A DNA stretch of 64,000 nt, from the NCBI RefSeq assembly GCF_014650435.1, contig NZ_BMUY01000022.1, positions 1-64,000 of the forward strand, in the 5' to 3' direction. The translations under genes were made by a program, and so were the position numbers. This DNA comes from Streptomyces tendae (GTDB taxonomy: Bacteria; Actinomycetota; Actinomycetes; Streptomycetales; Streptomycetaceae). Of this stretch, positions 46,338-56,708 are shown in pieces (within the stretch, counting starts at the first letter, position 1; every line of letters starts with the position of its first letter). The notes beneath the pieces are model-generated. The model was not told where the DNA came from. It did not search any database and saw nothing but the letters and a program-made list of their open reading frames with translations.

Positions 46338-47135
46338 GTGAGCGCCAGCGGCACCACGACCGGACAGGTCGAGCACATGCTGCGCCAGGTGACGCCCGGG
46401 CGCTACGACGCCTACGAGGCCCTGCTGCGCGCCCTCGCCACCCCCGCCTCCGGCCAGGTCTGGATGCTGCTGTGGCACGGACAGGCCGGCTCCCCGGACG
46501 CCCAGTACGGGAACATGGAGGTCGACGGCTACGGCTACGCCCCCTGCGTGACCTCCGCCCAGGAGCTGTCCGCCAGTGGCTGGAACCGGTCGTACGAGGT
46601 GGTCGACGGCCTGGAGGTGGCCCGCGCCCTCTACCCGGACCACTACGGCCTGTGGCTCAACCCGCACGCCCCCGGCGGCGGCGTCGGCATTCCCTGGCTC
46701 GACCTGCGCCGCATCGCCTCCGGCCTGGACCGTCAGCCCGCCGGCCCCCTGCGCCTGTCCGAACCGGCCATCGAGATCCCCCAGTTCTACGCCCTGCTCG
46801 CACAGAACGCCCACCGCACCCCGGCGGTCCGCGCGCTGCGCCGCGCCTGGGTGCAGCCGGCGCTCGGGGCGCCGTACCTCGCCATCGGCCTGGACGTGTA
46901 CGACACCTCCCCGCCGGCCGTCGACGCGGTGCGCGCGATGATGCAGCAGTCCGTCGGCGCGGTGCCGGACGGGCTGCCGGTGTCGACGGTGGCGATGACC
47001 GACGCCCACGATCCGGTCGCCCTGTGGCTGCGTGCCAACGCCCGTCCGTTCTACGACCGCGAGGCCCACGCGGCCGCCCCCGCCCAGGCACCGGCGGGCG
47101 GGTACGGGTACCCTCCGGCCGGCAGCCGGTACTGA
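46338..47135 (+). CDS. SseB family protein (second of pair)
   Basis: 265 residues. VEHMLRQVTPGRYDAYEALLRALA at the start, a middle part with YAPCVTSAQELSASGW, GLWLNPHAPGGGVGIPW and DLRRIASGL, and an SseB_C-like end with APYLAIGLDVYD and ALWLRANARPFYDREAH (in parts). A Gly/Ala/Pro/Tyr tail of about 25 residues follows. GTG 46338 has AAGGGG nine bases upstream. It is separated from the first SseB gene by 168 bp carrying a dispersed repeat, so it may have its own promoter. Function unknown. Confidence 0.82.
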   Translation: MSASGTTTGQVEHMLRQVTPGRYDAYEALLRALATPASGQVWMLLWHGQAGSPDAQYGNMEVDGYGYAPCVTSAQELSASGWNRSYEVVDGLEVARALYPDHYGLWLNPHAPGGGVGIPWLDLRRIASGLDRQPAGPLRLSEPAIEIPQFYALLAQNAHRTPAVRALRRAWVQPALGAPYLAIGLDVYDTSPPAVDAVRAMMQQSVGAVPDGLPVSTVAMTDAHDPVALWLRANARPFYDREAHAAAPAQAPAGGYGYPPAGSRY

Positions 47136-47459
47136 CGGGCGCAGGATCCGCGGCCCTCGCCGACACCGGCGGCAGAGGCGATCTTCGCGCGTAGATGACG
47201 GCGCAAAGCACCCCTTTGCCGCAGATGTCCCAACTCGCCCGCGTCCGACCCCCGTTACCCACTGTCCGGATAACGGAACACCTCAAACAGCATCACGGTT
47301 GCGCATCCATTCCCCGTCAAGTCTGGCTACAGATCGCCAAAGCGTTGAAGACTCCCGCAACAAGGGGTGGATGCTCGCCTCTTTGTACGACGGACTGATC
47401 ACGCCGCTACAGCGGCAAGTGCGGGCCGGCTACCGCCGGTTGAGAGGGGTCCCTGCCAG
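47136..47459. promoter_or_regulatory. 324-bp region upstream of the oligopeptide importer operon
   Basis: Less GC-rich around 47265-47360 (for example GGATAACGGAACACC, GCGTTGAAGACTCC), which is where the operon promoter is expected. I could not settle on a -10/-35 pair. No gene or hairpin recognised. Confidence 0.4.
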
Positions 47460-48467
47460 ATGACGGCACCATTGCACGAGCCGACCGCGGAAGCGGCCCC
47501 GAGTGCGGCAGAGGAAGCGGCTGTCGCCGGCGCCGAAGCCAAGTCGGTACAAGGCCGCTCCCTGGGCCGGATCGCCTGGGAGCGCCTGAAGAAGGACCGG
47601 CTCGCCCTCGCGGGCGGCATCGTGGTGCTGCTCCTCATCCTGGTCGCCGTCTTCGCGCCCCTGATCACCTCCCTGTACGGGCAGGAGCCCAACGCGTACA
47701 ACGAGGACATGATCGACCCGCTCTTCGGCACCCCCACGGGCTCGCTGGGCGGCGTCAGCGGCGACCACTGGCTCGGCGTGGAGCCGGTCAACGGCCGTGA
47801 CATCTTCGCCCGCATCGTCCACGGCGCCCGGATCTCGCTGCTGGTCGGCTTCCTGTCCGCCATGGTCGCCGTGGTCATCGGCACCGTCCTGGGTGTGCTC
47901 GCCGGCTTCTTCGGCGGCTGGGTCGACTCCCTCATCAGCCGGATCATGGACGGCCTGCTGGCCTTCCCGCAGCTCCTGTTCATCATCGCGCTGGTCTCCG
48001 TGATGCCGGACTCCATGCTGGGGCTGAGCGGTACGGGCGTGCGCCTGCTCATGATGATCGTGGTCATCGGCTTCTTCGGCTGGCCCTACATCGGCCGCGT
48101 GGTCCGCGGCCAGACCCTGTCCATGCGCGAACGGGAGTACGTCGAGGCGGCCAGGTCGCTGGGGGCCGGGCGGTTCTACATCCTGTTCAAGGAACTGCTG
48201 CCCAACCTGGTGGCGCCGATCATCGTCTACACCACGATGATGATCCCCACCAACATCCTCACCGAGGCGGCGCTCAGCTTCCTGGGCGTGGGCGTCAAGC
48301 CGCCCACCTCGTCCTGGGGGCAGATGCTCTCGAGCGCGATCGACTACTACAAGTCGGACCCCATGTACATGGTGGTCCCCGGTGTGGCGATCTTCATCAC
48401 CGTTCTTGCCTTCAACCTCTTCGGTGACGGCGTGCGCGACGCGCTGGATCCGAAGGGCTCCCGCTGA
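47460..48467 (+). CDS. Oligopeptide ABC importer permease (OppC/DppC type)
   Basis: 335 residues. Cytoplasmic Ala/Glu-rich N-terminus of about 40 residues, first helix LALAGGIVVLLLILVAVFAPL, then a large extracytoplasmic loop (DHWLGVEPVNGRDIFARIVHG, in part, is the typical DppC signature) and five further helices. The ATPase-coupling EAA loop is REREYVEAARSLGAGRFYILF. It ends GVRDALDPKGSR, as DppC proteins do. ATG 47460 follows GAGAGGGG. First gene of permease C, binding lipoprotein, permease B, two ATPases. Confidence 0.93.
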   Translation: MTAPLHEPTAEAAPSAAEEAAVAGAEAKSVQGRSLGRIAWERLKKDRLALAGGIVVLLLILVAVFAPLITSLYGQEPNAYNEDMIDPLFGTPTGSLGGVSGDHWLGVEPVNGRDIFARIVHGARISLLVGFLSAMVAVVIGTVLGVLAGFFGGWVDSLISRIMDGLLAFPQLLFIIALVSVMPDSMLGLSGTGVRLLMMIVVIGFFGWPYIGRVVRGQTLSMREREYVEAARSLGAGRFYILFKELLPNLVAPIIVYTTMMIPTNILTEAALSFLGVGVKPPTSSWGQMLSSAIDYYKSDPMYMVVPGVAIFITVLAFNLFGDGVRDALDPKGSR

Positions 48468-48538
48468 CCCTGCCGTACCGCAAAGCGACCCGTGGCACCT
48501 GCACGGGGTCTCTCATCTAATCCGGAGGATCCGAGATC

Positions 48539-50344
48539 GTGACTACCCAACGCACCTCAGGGCGGCGCAAGCAGGCTTTGGCCGCTGCCGCAGTGGTCGC
48601 CGCGCTGCTGACCACGGCGGCGTGCGGCGGAGGCGGCGACGACGACAACGGCAGCGGCGGTTCGAAGAACGGCGCGCCCGGCTACGACGCAGCCAACAAC
48701 AAGGTCGCCCAGGCCGCCGAGGCCAAGAAGGGCGGCACGCTGAAGTTCGCGAGCACGCAGGACGCCGACTCGTGGGACACCACGCGCGGCTACTACGGCT
48801 TCATGTGGAACTTCTCCCGCTACTACAGCCGCCAGCTCGTCACCAACAAGACGGAGCCGGGCAAGACCGGCGCCGAGGTCACCCCCGACCTCGCCACCGA
48901 CGTCGCCAAGGTCTCGGACGACGGCAAGACCTACACGTACACCCTGCGTGACGGCGTCACCTGGGAGGACGGCAAGCCGATCACCTCCAAGGACGTCAAG
49001 TACGGCATCGAGCGCGTCTGGGCGCAGGACGTGCTGTCCGGCGGTCCGACGTACCTCAAGGAGGTGCTCGACCCCAAGGACGAGTACAAGGGCCCGTACA
49101 AGGACACGTCCAAGGACAAGCTCGGTCTGAAGGCGATCGAGACGCCGGACGACAAGACGATCGTCTTCCACCTGCCGCAGGCCAACTCGGACTTCGAGGA
49201 GATGCTCGCGCTGACCTCGGCGTCCCCGGTCCGCCAGGACAAGGACACCAAGTCCAAGTACGGCCTGCACCCGTTCTCCTCGGGCCCGTACAAGTTCGAG
49301 TCCTACAACCCCGGCAAGGACCTGACCCTGGTCCGCAACACCGAGTGGAAGCAGAGCTCGGACCCGGTCCGCAAGGCGTACCCGGACAAGGTCACGATCA
49401 AGTTCTTCACCAACGCCAACGACCTGGACGCCCGCCTCATCGCCGGCGACTACGACATCGACCTGGCCCAGACCGGTCTGTCCCCGCAGGGTCGCACCAC
49501 GGCGCTGAAGGAGCACAAGGAGAACCTGGACAACCCGGTCTCGGGTTACATCCGGTACGCCACGTTCCCGCAGAACGTGAAGCCGTTCGACAACATCCAC
49601 TGCCGCAAGGCCGTGCTCTACGGGGCCGACCACGTCTCCCTGCAGACCGCGCGCGGCGGCCCGGTCGCCGGCGGTGACATCGGCACCAACATGCTGCCGC
49701 CCGCCGTTCCGGGCGCCGAGGGCCAGAAGTACGACCCGTACGAGATGGCCGGTGCGAACAAGAAGGGCAACGTCGAGAAGGCCAAGGAAGAGCTGAAGGC
49801 CTGCGGCCAGCCGAACGGCTTCAAGACCACCATCGCGGTCCGCAACAACAAGCCGGTCGAGGTCGCCACCGCCGAGTCCCTCCAGGCATCGCTGAAGAAG
49901 GTCGGCATCGACGTCGAGATCGACCAGTACGACGGCTCGCAGTACGCCAGCGTCATCGGCAGCCCGACGAACGTGAAGAAGAAGGGCTACGGCATCATCA
50001 TCATGGGCTGGGGCCCGGACTTCCCGTCCGTGCAGGGCTACGGTCTGCCGCTGTGGCACAGCGACTACATCCTCGACAGCGCGAACAACAACTTCGCGAT
50101 GATCGACGACCCGAAGATCGACGGTCTCTTCGCCGACTACCTGACCGAGCTGGACGACGCCGGCAAGACGAAGATCGCCACGGAGATCAACCACAAGGTG
50201 ATGGAGGGCGCGTACTACCTGCCCTTCGTCTTCGAGAAGTTCATCAACTGGCGCTCCAGCAACATCGCGAACGTGTACACCACCGACGCCTACAGCGGTA
50301 TGTACGACTTCGTGAACATCGGTCTGAAGAACCCCAAGAAGTAA
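48539..50344 (+). CDS. Oligopeptide-binding lipoprotein (SBP family 5)
   Basis: 601 residues. Lipoprotein signal peptide with lipobox LLTTAAC, then a Gly/Asp/Ser linker and an SBP_bac_5 domain: GGTLKFASTQDADSWD, VTPDLATDVAKVSDDGKTYTYTLRDGVTW in parts, and FSSGPYKFESYNPGKDLTLVRN in parts. It captures peptides outside the cell for the importer. GTG 48539 has GGAGGATCC upstream. It is 71 bp after permease C, and its 3' end is followed by a strong hairpin (50400-50430), an arrangement that often lets the binding protein be made in excess. Confidence 0.95.
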   Translation: MTTQRTSGRRKQALAAAAVVAALLTTAACGGGGDDDNGSGGSKNGAPGYDAANNKVAQAAEAKKGGTLKFASTQDADSWDTTRGYYGFMWNFSRYYSRQLVTNKTEPGKTGAEVTPDLATDVAKVSDDGKTYTYTLRDGVTWEDGKPITSKDVKYGIERVWAQDVLSGGPTYLKEVLDPKDEYKGPYKDTSKDKLGLKAIETPDDKTIVFHLPQANSDFEEMLALTSASPVRQDKDTKSKYGLHPFSSGPYKFESYNPGKDLTLVRNTEWKQSSDPVRKAYPDKVTIKFFTNANDLDARLIAGDYDIDLAQTGLSPQGRTTALKEHKENLDNPVSGYIRYATFPQNVKPFDNIHCRKAVLYGADHVSLQTARGGPVAGGDIGTNMLPPAVPGAEGQKYDPYEMAGANKKGNVEKAKEELKACGQPNGFKTTIAVRNNKPVEVATAESLQASLKKVGIDVEIDQYDGSQYASVIGSPTNVKKKGYGIIIMGWGPDFPSVQGYGLPLWHSDYILDSANNNFAMIDDPKIDGLFADYLTELDDAGKTKIATEINHKVMEGAYYLPFVFEKFINWRSSNIANVYTTDAYSGMYDFVNIGLKNPKK

Positions 50345-50399
50345 CCGGTACACCCGCCGTACGGCACGAAAGGCAGGTGAAGGCCGGCGCGGCGTGACC

Positions 50400-50430
50400 G
50401 CGGGCCGCCGGACAACCTCCGGCGGCCCGC
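50400..50430 (+). terminator. Perfect 12-bp hairpin after the binding-protein gene
   Basis: GCGGGCCGCCGG (50400-50411), loop ACAACCT, CCGGCGGCCCGC (50419-50430). It lies inside the operon, 55 bp after the binding-protein stop and 22 bp before the next start. It probably acts as a partial terminator or mRNA-stabilising end rather than the operon end. Confidence 0.7.
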
Positions 50431-50452
50431 GGGGCGCAGCGGGCCGCAACCC

Positions 50453-51451
50453 GTGCTCGCTTACCTCATCAGGCGGCTGTTCGCCGCCGCAGTGATGCTC
50501 GTGGTCATCATCCTGGTGGTCTTCTGCATCTTCTTCCTCGTCCCCAAGTGGGCCGGGGTCGACATCGCCCTGAACTTCGTCGGCAAGCAGGCGGACCCCG
50601 CCGCCGTCGAGGGTGTGCGGCAGAAGCTGGGTCTGGGCGACCCGGTCTTCGTCCAGGCCTGGGAGTTCTTCAAGGGCATCTTCGCGGGCCGCACCTACGC
50701 GGCCGGCGGCGACGTGACCCACTGCGCCGCGCCCTGCTTCGGCTACTCCTTCAAGACCGAGCAGTCGGTCTGGCCGGTCCTGACCGAGCGTTTCCCGGTG
50801 ACCCTGGCTCTCGCGCTCGGTGCCGCCGTGCTGTGGCTGATCTTCGGCGTGGCCGCCGGTGTGCTCTCCGCGCTCAAGCGGGGCACGCTGTGGGACCGCG
50901 GCGCGATGGTCGTCGCCCTGGCGGGTGTCTCCCTCCCCATCTACTTCACCGGTCTGCTCAGCCTGGCGATCTTCTCCTACGGACTGGGCTGGATCGACGG
51001 TGAGTTCGTACCGCTCGAGGAAAGCTTCAGCGGATGGCTCGGCGGCATGATCCTGCCCTGGATCACGCTGGCCTTCCTCTACGCCGCGATGTACGCCCGG
51101 ATCACCCGCGCCACCATGCTGGAGATCCTCGGCGAGGACTACATCCGCACCGCGCGGGCCAAGGGCCTCAAGGAACAGGTCGTCATCAGCAAGCACGCGA
51201 TGCGCTCGACCCTGACCCCGCTGCTCACCATGCTCGGCATGGACCTCGGCGCCCTGATGGGCGGCGCGATCCTGACCGAGACCACGTTCAGCCTCCCCGG
51301 CCTCGGCCAGAAGGTGCTGGACGCGATCCAGAACCACGACCTGCCCTTTATCCTGGGCGTCGTACTGATCACTTCTCTCGCGGTGCTGATCGCCAACCTC
51401 GTGGTGGACGTCCTGTACGCCGTGATCGACCCCCGAGTGAGGCTCGCATGA
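50453..51451 (+). CDS. Oligopeptide ABC importer permease (OppB/DppB type)
   Basis: 332 residues. Starts MLAYLIRRLFAAAVMLVVII with helix 1, then an extracytoplasmic loop (QKLGLGDPVFVQAWEF), further helices, and the EAA loop EDYIRTARAKGLKEQVVI. The end (VLYAVIDPRVRL) is typical of DppB. GTG 50453. It overlaps the downstream ATPase gene by 4 nt (ATGA 51448-51451). It pairs with the permease encoded at 47460-48467. Confidence 0.94.
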   Translation: MLAYLIRRLFAAAVMLVVIILVVFCIFFLVPKWAGVDIALNFVGKQADPAAVEGVRQKLGLGDPVFVQAWEFFKGIFAGRTYAAGGDVTHCAAPCFGYSFKTEQSVWPVLTERFPVTLALALGAAVLWLIFGVAAGVLSALKRGTLWDRGAMVVALAGVSLPIYFTGLLSLAIFSYGLGWIDGEFVPLEESFSGWLGGMILPWITLAFLYAAMYARITRATMLEILGEDYIRTARAKGLKEQVVISKHAMRSTLTPLLTMLGMDLGALMGGAILTETTFSLPGLGQKVLDAIQNHDLPFILGVVLITSLAVLIANLVVDVLYAVIDPRVRLA

Positions 51452-52541
51452 CCGAACTGAGCAAGAGCGGGGCAGCGGTGGGCGAGCCCGCCGGCACCTC
51501 GCCCGCGCCGACCGCCTTCCTGGAAGTACGCGACCTCAAGGTCCACTTCCCGACCGACGACGGCCTGGTCAAGTCCGTCGACGGCCTCTCCTTCCAGCTG
51601 GAGAAGGGCAAGACCCTCGGCATCGTGGGCGAGTCCGGATCCGGCAAGTCGGTGACCTCGCTCGGCATCATGGGCCTGCACACCGCCGGACAGTACGGCA
51701 AGCGCAAGGCGCAGATATCGGGTGAGATCTGGCTGGACGGTACCGAGCTGCTGTCCGCCGACCCCGACCACGTGCGCAAGCTGCGCGGCCGCGAGATGGC
51801 GATGATCTTCCAGGATCCGCTGTCCGCGCTGCACCCGTACTACACGATCGGCCAGCAGATCGTGGAGGCGTACCGCATCCACCACAAGGTGGACAAGAAG
51901 ACCGCCAAGCGCCGCGCGGTGGAGATGCTCGACCGCGTCGGCATCCCGCAGCCCGACAAGCGGGTGGACAGCTACCCGCACGAGTTCTCCGGCGGTATGC
52001 GCCAGCGCGCGATGATCGCGATGTCGCTGGTGAACAACCCCGAGCTGCTCATCGCGGACGAGCCGACCACCGCCCTGGACGTCACCGTCCAGGCGCAGAT
52101 CCTCGACCTGATCCGGGATCTGCAGAAGGAGTTCGGCTCCGCGGTCATCGTCATCACCCACGACCTGGGCGTCGTCGCCGAGCTGGCCGACGACCTCCTG
52201 GTGATGTACGGCGGCCGGTGCGTGGAGCGCGGTCCGGCGGAGAAGGTGTTCTACGAGCCCCGGCACCCCTACACCTGGGGCCTGCTGGGCTCGATGCCGC
52301 GGCTCGACCGCGACCAGCAGGAACGCCTCATCCCGGTCAAGGGCTCGCCGCCCTCCCTCATCAACCTCCCGTCCGGCTGCGCCTTCAACCCGCGCTGCCC
52401 GTACGCCGACGTGCCCAAGGACGACGTCACCCGCACGGTCCGCCCCGAGCTGACCGAGGTCGGCAGCAAGCACTGGGCCGCCTGCCACATGTCGCAGGAG
52501 CAGCGGGAGCGTATCTGGACCGAAGAGATTGCGCCGAAGCT

Positions 52542-52545
<4 letters not shown>
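51448..52545 (+). CDS. Oligopeptide importer ATPase (OppD/DppD type)
   Basis: 365 residues. Walker A GESGSGKS, signature EFSGGMRQRAMIA, Walker B LLIADEPTTALDVT, H-loop ITHDLGVVAE. The C-terminal oligo_HPY domain (GLLGSMPRLD, PSGCAFNPRCPYA) contains cysteines that in this family can bind an iron-sulfur cluster. ATG overlaps the permease stop; its own stop overlaps the next GTG (GTGA 52542-52545). Confidence 0.95.
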
Positions 52546-53918
<1,373 letters not shown>

Positions 53919-53932
53919 CCTCGCCCACCTCG

Positions 53933-53983
53933 CCCGACAGTGAGCCCCTGCCTTCGTTTGTAAGGCGGGGGCTCACTGTCGGG
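53933..53983 (+). terminator. Strong 22-bp hairpin ending the oligopeptide importer operon
   Basis: Arms 53933-53954 and 53962-53983 pair over 22 bp with a single G-U pair and a 7-nt loop (CGTTTGT). It begins 15 bp after the last ATPase stop and ends 13 bp before the start codon of the next gene, so that gene's promoter must overlap or follow it closely. Confidence 0.9.
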
Positions 53984-53990
53984 TAAGAAT
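53984..53990 (+). promoter_or_regulatory. Candidate -10 element of the TRIC-type gene (leaderless)
   Basis: TAAGAAT lies 7 bp before the GTG start at 53997, the spacing expected if transcription starts at the start codon. A TTGTAA at about 53958-53963, within the terminator loop, is a possible -35 but the 20-bp spacer is long. Confidence 0.4.
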
Positions 53991-53996
53991 GGAAGG

Positions 53997-54656
53997 GTGT
54001 ACGAGCAACTCTTCAGCCCCACCGTCCAGCACACGCTCGACTTGGTCGGCATCTTCGTCTTCGCCATCTCCGGCGCGCTGCTGGCCGTACGCAAGAACTT
54101 CGACGTCTTCGGCATCGCCGTCCTCGCCGAGGTCACCGCGCTCGGCGGCGGGCTGTTCCGGGACCTGGTGATCGGCGCGGTGCCGCCCGCCGCCTTCACC
54201 GACCTCGGGTACTTCCTCACCCCGCTGCTCGCGACACTGCTGGTCTTCTTCCTCCACCCCCACGTGGAGCGCCTCCAGACCGGCGTGAACATCTTCGACG
54301 CGGCCGGGCTCGGCCTGTTCTGCGTCGCCGGCACCACCAAGGCGTACGACTACGGCCTCGGCCTGACCGCCTCCGCCTGCCTGGGCCTGACCACCGCGGT
54401 CGGCGGCGGCGTCCTGCGCGACGTGCTGGCCAACGAGGTGCCCTCACTGCTGCGCTGGGACCGCGACCTGTACGCCGTGCCGGCGATCGTCGGCTCCGCG
54501 ATGGTCGCCCTGTGCATCCGCTACGAGGCGCTCACCCCGTTCACCAGCGGGCTGGCGGTCGTCACGGCCTTCGTGCTTCGGCTGCTGGCCCTGCGCTTCC
54601 ACTGGCGGGCGCCGCGCGCCTGGAACCGCCGGTCGACCGTGGTCGAGGGGGACTGA
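53997..54656 (+). CDS. TRIC family / UPF0126 membrane protein (cation channel type)
   Basis: 219 residues with about seven membrane helices (LDLVGIFVFAISGALLAVRK at the start). The two-fold family repeat is visible: GGGLFRDLVIGAVPP in the first half and GGGVLRDVLANEVPS in the second. Prokaryotic homologues are trimeric intracellular-cation-channel proteins; some members are annotated as glycine transporters. GTG 53997 has GGAAGG directly before it, too close for a normal Shine-Dalgarno, and a -10-like TAAGAAT 7 bp upstream, so the mRNA may be leaderless. Confidence 0.88.
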   Translation: MYEQLFSPTVQHTLDLVGIFVFAISGALLAVRKNFDVFGIAVLAEVTALGGGLFRDLVIGAVPPAAFTDLGYFLTPLLATLLVFFLHPHVERLQTGVNIFDAAGLGLFCVAGTTKAYDYGLGLTASACLGLTTAVGGGVLRDVLANEVPSLLRWDRDLYAVPAIVGSAMVALCIRYEALTPFTSGLAVVTAFVLRLLALRFHWRAPRAWNRRSTVVEGD

Positions 54657-54666
54657 CCGGGACCCG

Positions 54667-55878
54667 TTACGGACGCGGCATGTCCTTGACGAAGGCGACG
54701 CCGTCGACCGTGTCCAGATGGCCGGGATCGAGCGGGGCGTAGCCGAACCAGGAGGACACCCGGGGTTCGGGCCGCGGGTTGCCGAGGGCGTCGGCCAGCC
54801 GCGCGGGCTCGATCACGCAGGGGTCGTCGGGGAGCGCGTACAGGAGCCCCTCGACGGTCTCCGGCGGCGGGGTGTCCACGCCGTGGTGCCGGATCGTGCC
54901 CAGAGCCGTGGCCACGAAGCCGTACTCCCCGCCGAGCCGGGCGCTGACGAGGGCCCCCGCGCTCCACCATTCCAGCCGGCCCTGCCACATCCGCATCGAG
55001 CTCTTCGCGCGCTGGAGGTGGGAGTTGTGGGCGTGGACGAAGGACGGCCCCCGCTCGGCGAGCGCGAGGAGGTTGGCGGCCATCATCCGGTCCCGCGCGC
55101 CCAGCATCCTGGTCATGCGCGCGGGGGAGTCGTCGGCCATCGCGTGGTGGTACGCCAGCAGGCCGGTGGCGGTACGTGCGTGCAGGCGGGCCCGCTCCCA
55201 GTCGTCCCGCGAGGCGGACGCGATCAGGTGCGGCGTCTGCTCGTCCAACAGCGACGCGAGATCGGCGGCGAGTGTCCGCAACCGGCCCGCGTCGGCCGAC
55301 CGCCCCACGGACCGGGCGGGGTCCGTCATGGCCTCGGGCTCGGTCCACCGGTCGTCGGCGCCGAGCAGGCGGTCCAACGTCTTCGCGGTGCAGGGGAGCA
55401 GGTCCGGGTCCACCCACGCCGAGAGGCAGCCGTGCAGGGCGGTGAGCGCCTGCCGGGGGCTTTCGGCGTGGGTGATCTCCAGCGGGCCGTCGAAGCCGGC
55501 GAAACGGATCCGCTCCCGCGCGGGCCGGTCCTCGTTGTACGCGCGCATCCAGCGCACGAGCTCCCGGTTGGGCGCGCTCGGGCCCCAGGGGTGGCTGAAT
55601 CCGCGTGCCATGACCTCGTCGAGGGTGCCGGCGCCCCAGGTGACGTAGTCGTCCACGACCAGTCCCCGCAGGCAGTCGCTCTCGATCGTGATCGTCCGGT
55701 AGCCGTACTGCTCGACGAGTTGCCGGAAGACGGCGTTGCGCACGTCGAGCAGGGCGTCCTCGCCGTGCGTGGGCTCGCCCAGGGCGAGCAGCGGGGGCGG
55801 GGCGGGGAACAACCGCATGACGGCGGCCGCGTCCAGGGGCTGGGCGATGTCGGCTGTGGTCTCGATGCGTTCGGCCAT
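54667..55878 (-). CDS. Erythromycin esterase-like protein
   Basis: 403 residues. The erythromycin-esterase superfamily blocks are clear: LLALGEPTHGEDALLDVRN (in part), TITIESDCLRG, ARGFSHPWG, ERIRFAGFDGP and SFVHAHNSHLQR. The catalytic Glu/His of EreA/EreC-type hydrolases fall in GEPTHGE and HAHNSH. Such proteins open macrolide lactones in resistance strains, but many Streptomyces members have unknown substrates. ATG 55876-55878 was chosen; an upstream in-frame start at 55944 would overlap the divergent MerR gene and the dyad operator. It is probably regulated by that MerR protein. Confidence 0.85.
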   Translation of the reverse strand: MAERIETTADIAQPLDAAAVMRLFPAPPPLLALGEPTHGEDALLDVRNAVFRQLVEQYGYRTITIESDCLRGLVVDDYVTWGAGTLDEVMARGFSHPWGPSAPNRELVRWMRAYNEDRPARERIRFAGFDGPLEITHAESPRQALTALHGCLSAWVDPDLLPCTAKTLDRLLGADDRWTEPEAMTDPARSVGRSADAGRLRTLAADLASLLDEQTPHLIASASRDDWERARLHARTATGLLAYHHAMADDSPARMTRMLGARDRMMAANLLALAERGPSFVHAHNSHLQRAKSSMRMWQGRLEWWSAGALVSARLGGEYGFVATALGTIRHHGVDTPPPETVEGLLYALPDDPCVIEPARLADALGNPRPEPRVSSWFGYAPLDPGHLDTVDGVAFVKDMPRP

Positions 55879-55880
55879 GG

Positions 55881-55900
55881 CTTCAACGGTATCGTTGAAG
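55881..55900. promoter_or_regulatory. Perfect dyad operator between esterase and double-HTH MerR genes
   Basis: CTTCAACG (55881-55888), spacer GTAT, CGTTGAAG (55893-55900): 8-bp perfect arms. A related GGTTGAAAC follows at about 55905. It sits in the 58-bp gap between two divergent start codons and overlaps the ribosome-binding area of the esterase gene, so it is the expected binding site of the divergent regulator. Confidence 0.7.
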
Positions 55901-55936
55901 TTCCGGTTGAAACTTCGTCGCGAAAACAGGGGAATC

Positions 55937-56683
55937 ATGGCCACGAACCCTCAAAGCGCGAGGAAGCTCAGGCCGGTCGACATGGCTCGCGTGCACGGTC
56001 TGTCGGCGCAGGCCGTCAGGAACTACGAGGCGGCCGGCATCCTCCCGGCCGCCGAGCGCACGGCCCACGGCTACCGCGTCTACACCGCGCTGCACGCCCG
56101 GGCCCTGGACGCGTTCCTCACCCTGCTGGCGGGCCACGGTCACCGGACGGCGGGCTCGGTGATGCGGGCCGTGAACGAGGACGCGCTGGACGAGGGGCTC
56201 CGGTTGATCGACGAGAGCCACGCCCGGCTGCTCGACGACCGGCGGACGCTGGAGGCCGTGGAGGGCGCGCTGCGGGACCTGGTGCCCGAGGCCGCCGGGG
56301 ACGTGCCGGGTGCGGCGGGCGGCTTCATCGGGTCCCTCGCGGCGGAGCTGGGCGTCCGGCCCGCGACCCTGCGCGCCTGGGAGCGGGCCGGCCTGGTGCG
56401 CCCGCGGCGCGACCCGCTGACCGGGTACCGCCGCTACGACGAGGACGACGTCCGGGACGTCCGCCTCGCCCACCAGCTCAGGCGCGGCGGCTACCCGCTG
56501 GAGCGGATCGCGTCCGTGATCGCCCAGGTGCGTTCGGCCGGGGGAGTGGAGCCGTTGGAGGCCGCCCTGCGCGAGTGGCACGACCGGGTGTCGGCCCGTG
56601 GCCGGGCGATGGTGGCCGGGGCGGCGGAGCTGGAGAGGTACCTGCGGGCGCGGGAGCGTGAAGCAGAGAAAGCTACCGCTTAG
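55937..56683 (+). CDS. MerR-type regulator with two HTH domains (TioE-like)
   Basis: 248 residues. The first HTH is at about 14-80 (DMARVHGLSAQAVRNYEAAG, HGYRVYTALHARAL). The second is at about 130-205 (IGSLAAELGVRPATLRAWERAG, LTGYRRYDEDDVRDVRLA, GYPLERIASVI; in parts). Ordinary MerR proteins have one HTH and dimerise; this tandem form is annotated TioE family in actinobacteria. ATG 55937 has AGGGGA three bases upstream. It is divergent from the erythromycin esterase-like gene across a perfect dyad and probably controls it and itself. Confidence 0.88.
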   Translation: MATNPQSARKLRPVDMARVHGLSAQAVRNYEAAGILPAAERTAHGYRVYTALHARALDAFLTLLAGHGHRTAGSVMRAVNEDALDEGLRLIDESHARLLDDRRTLEAVEGALRDLVPEAAGDVPGAAGGFIGSLAAELGVRPATLRAWERAGLVRPRRDPLTGYRRYDEDDVRDVRLAHQLRRGGYPLERIASVIAQVRSAGGVEPLEAALREWHDRVSARGRAMVAGAAELERYLRAREREAEKATA

Positions 56684-56708
56684 TAGCGCCCTGTTGTACC
56701 GTGCAGTC

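Noticed and set aside
48557..51337. 926-codon open frame antisense to the peptide-binding protein and permease
   Set aside because: Translation is repetitive VLVLV/RAR sequence without domains; the plus strand carries clear ABC importer genes.
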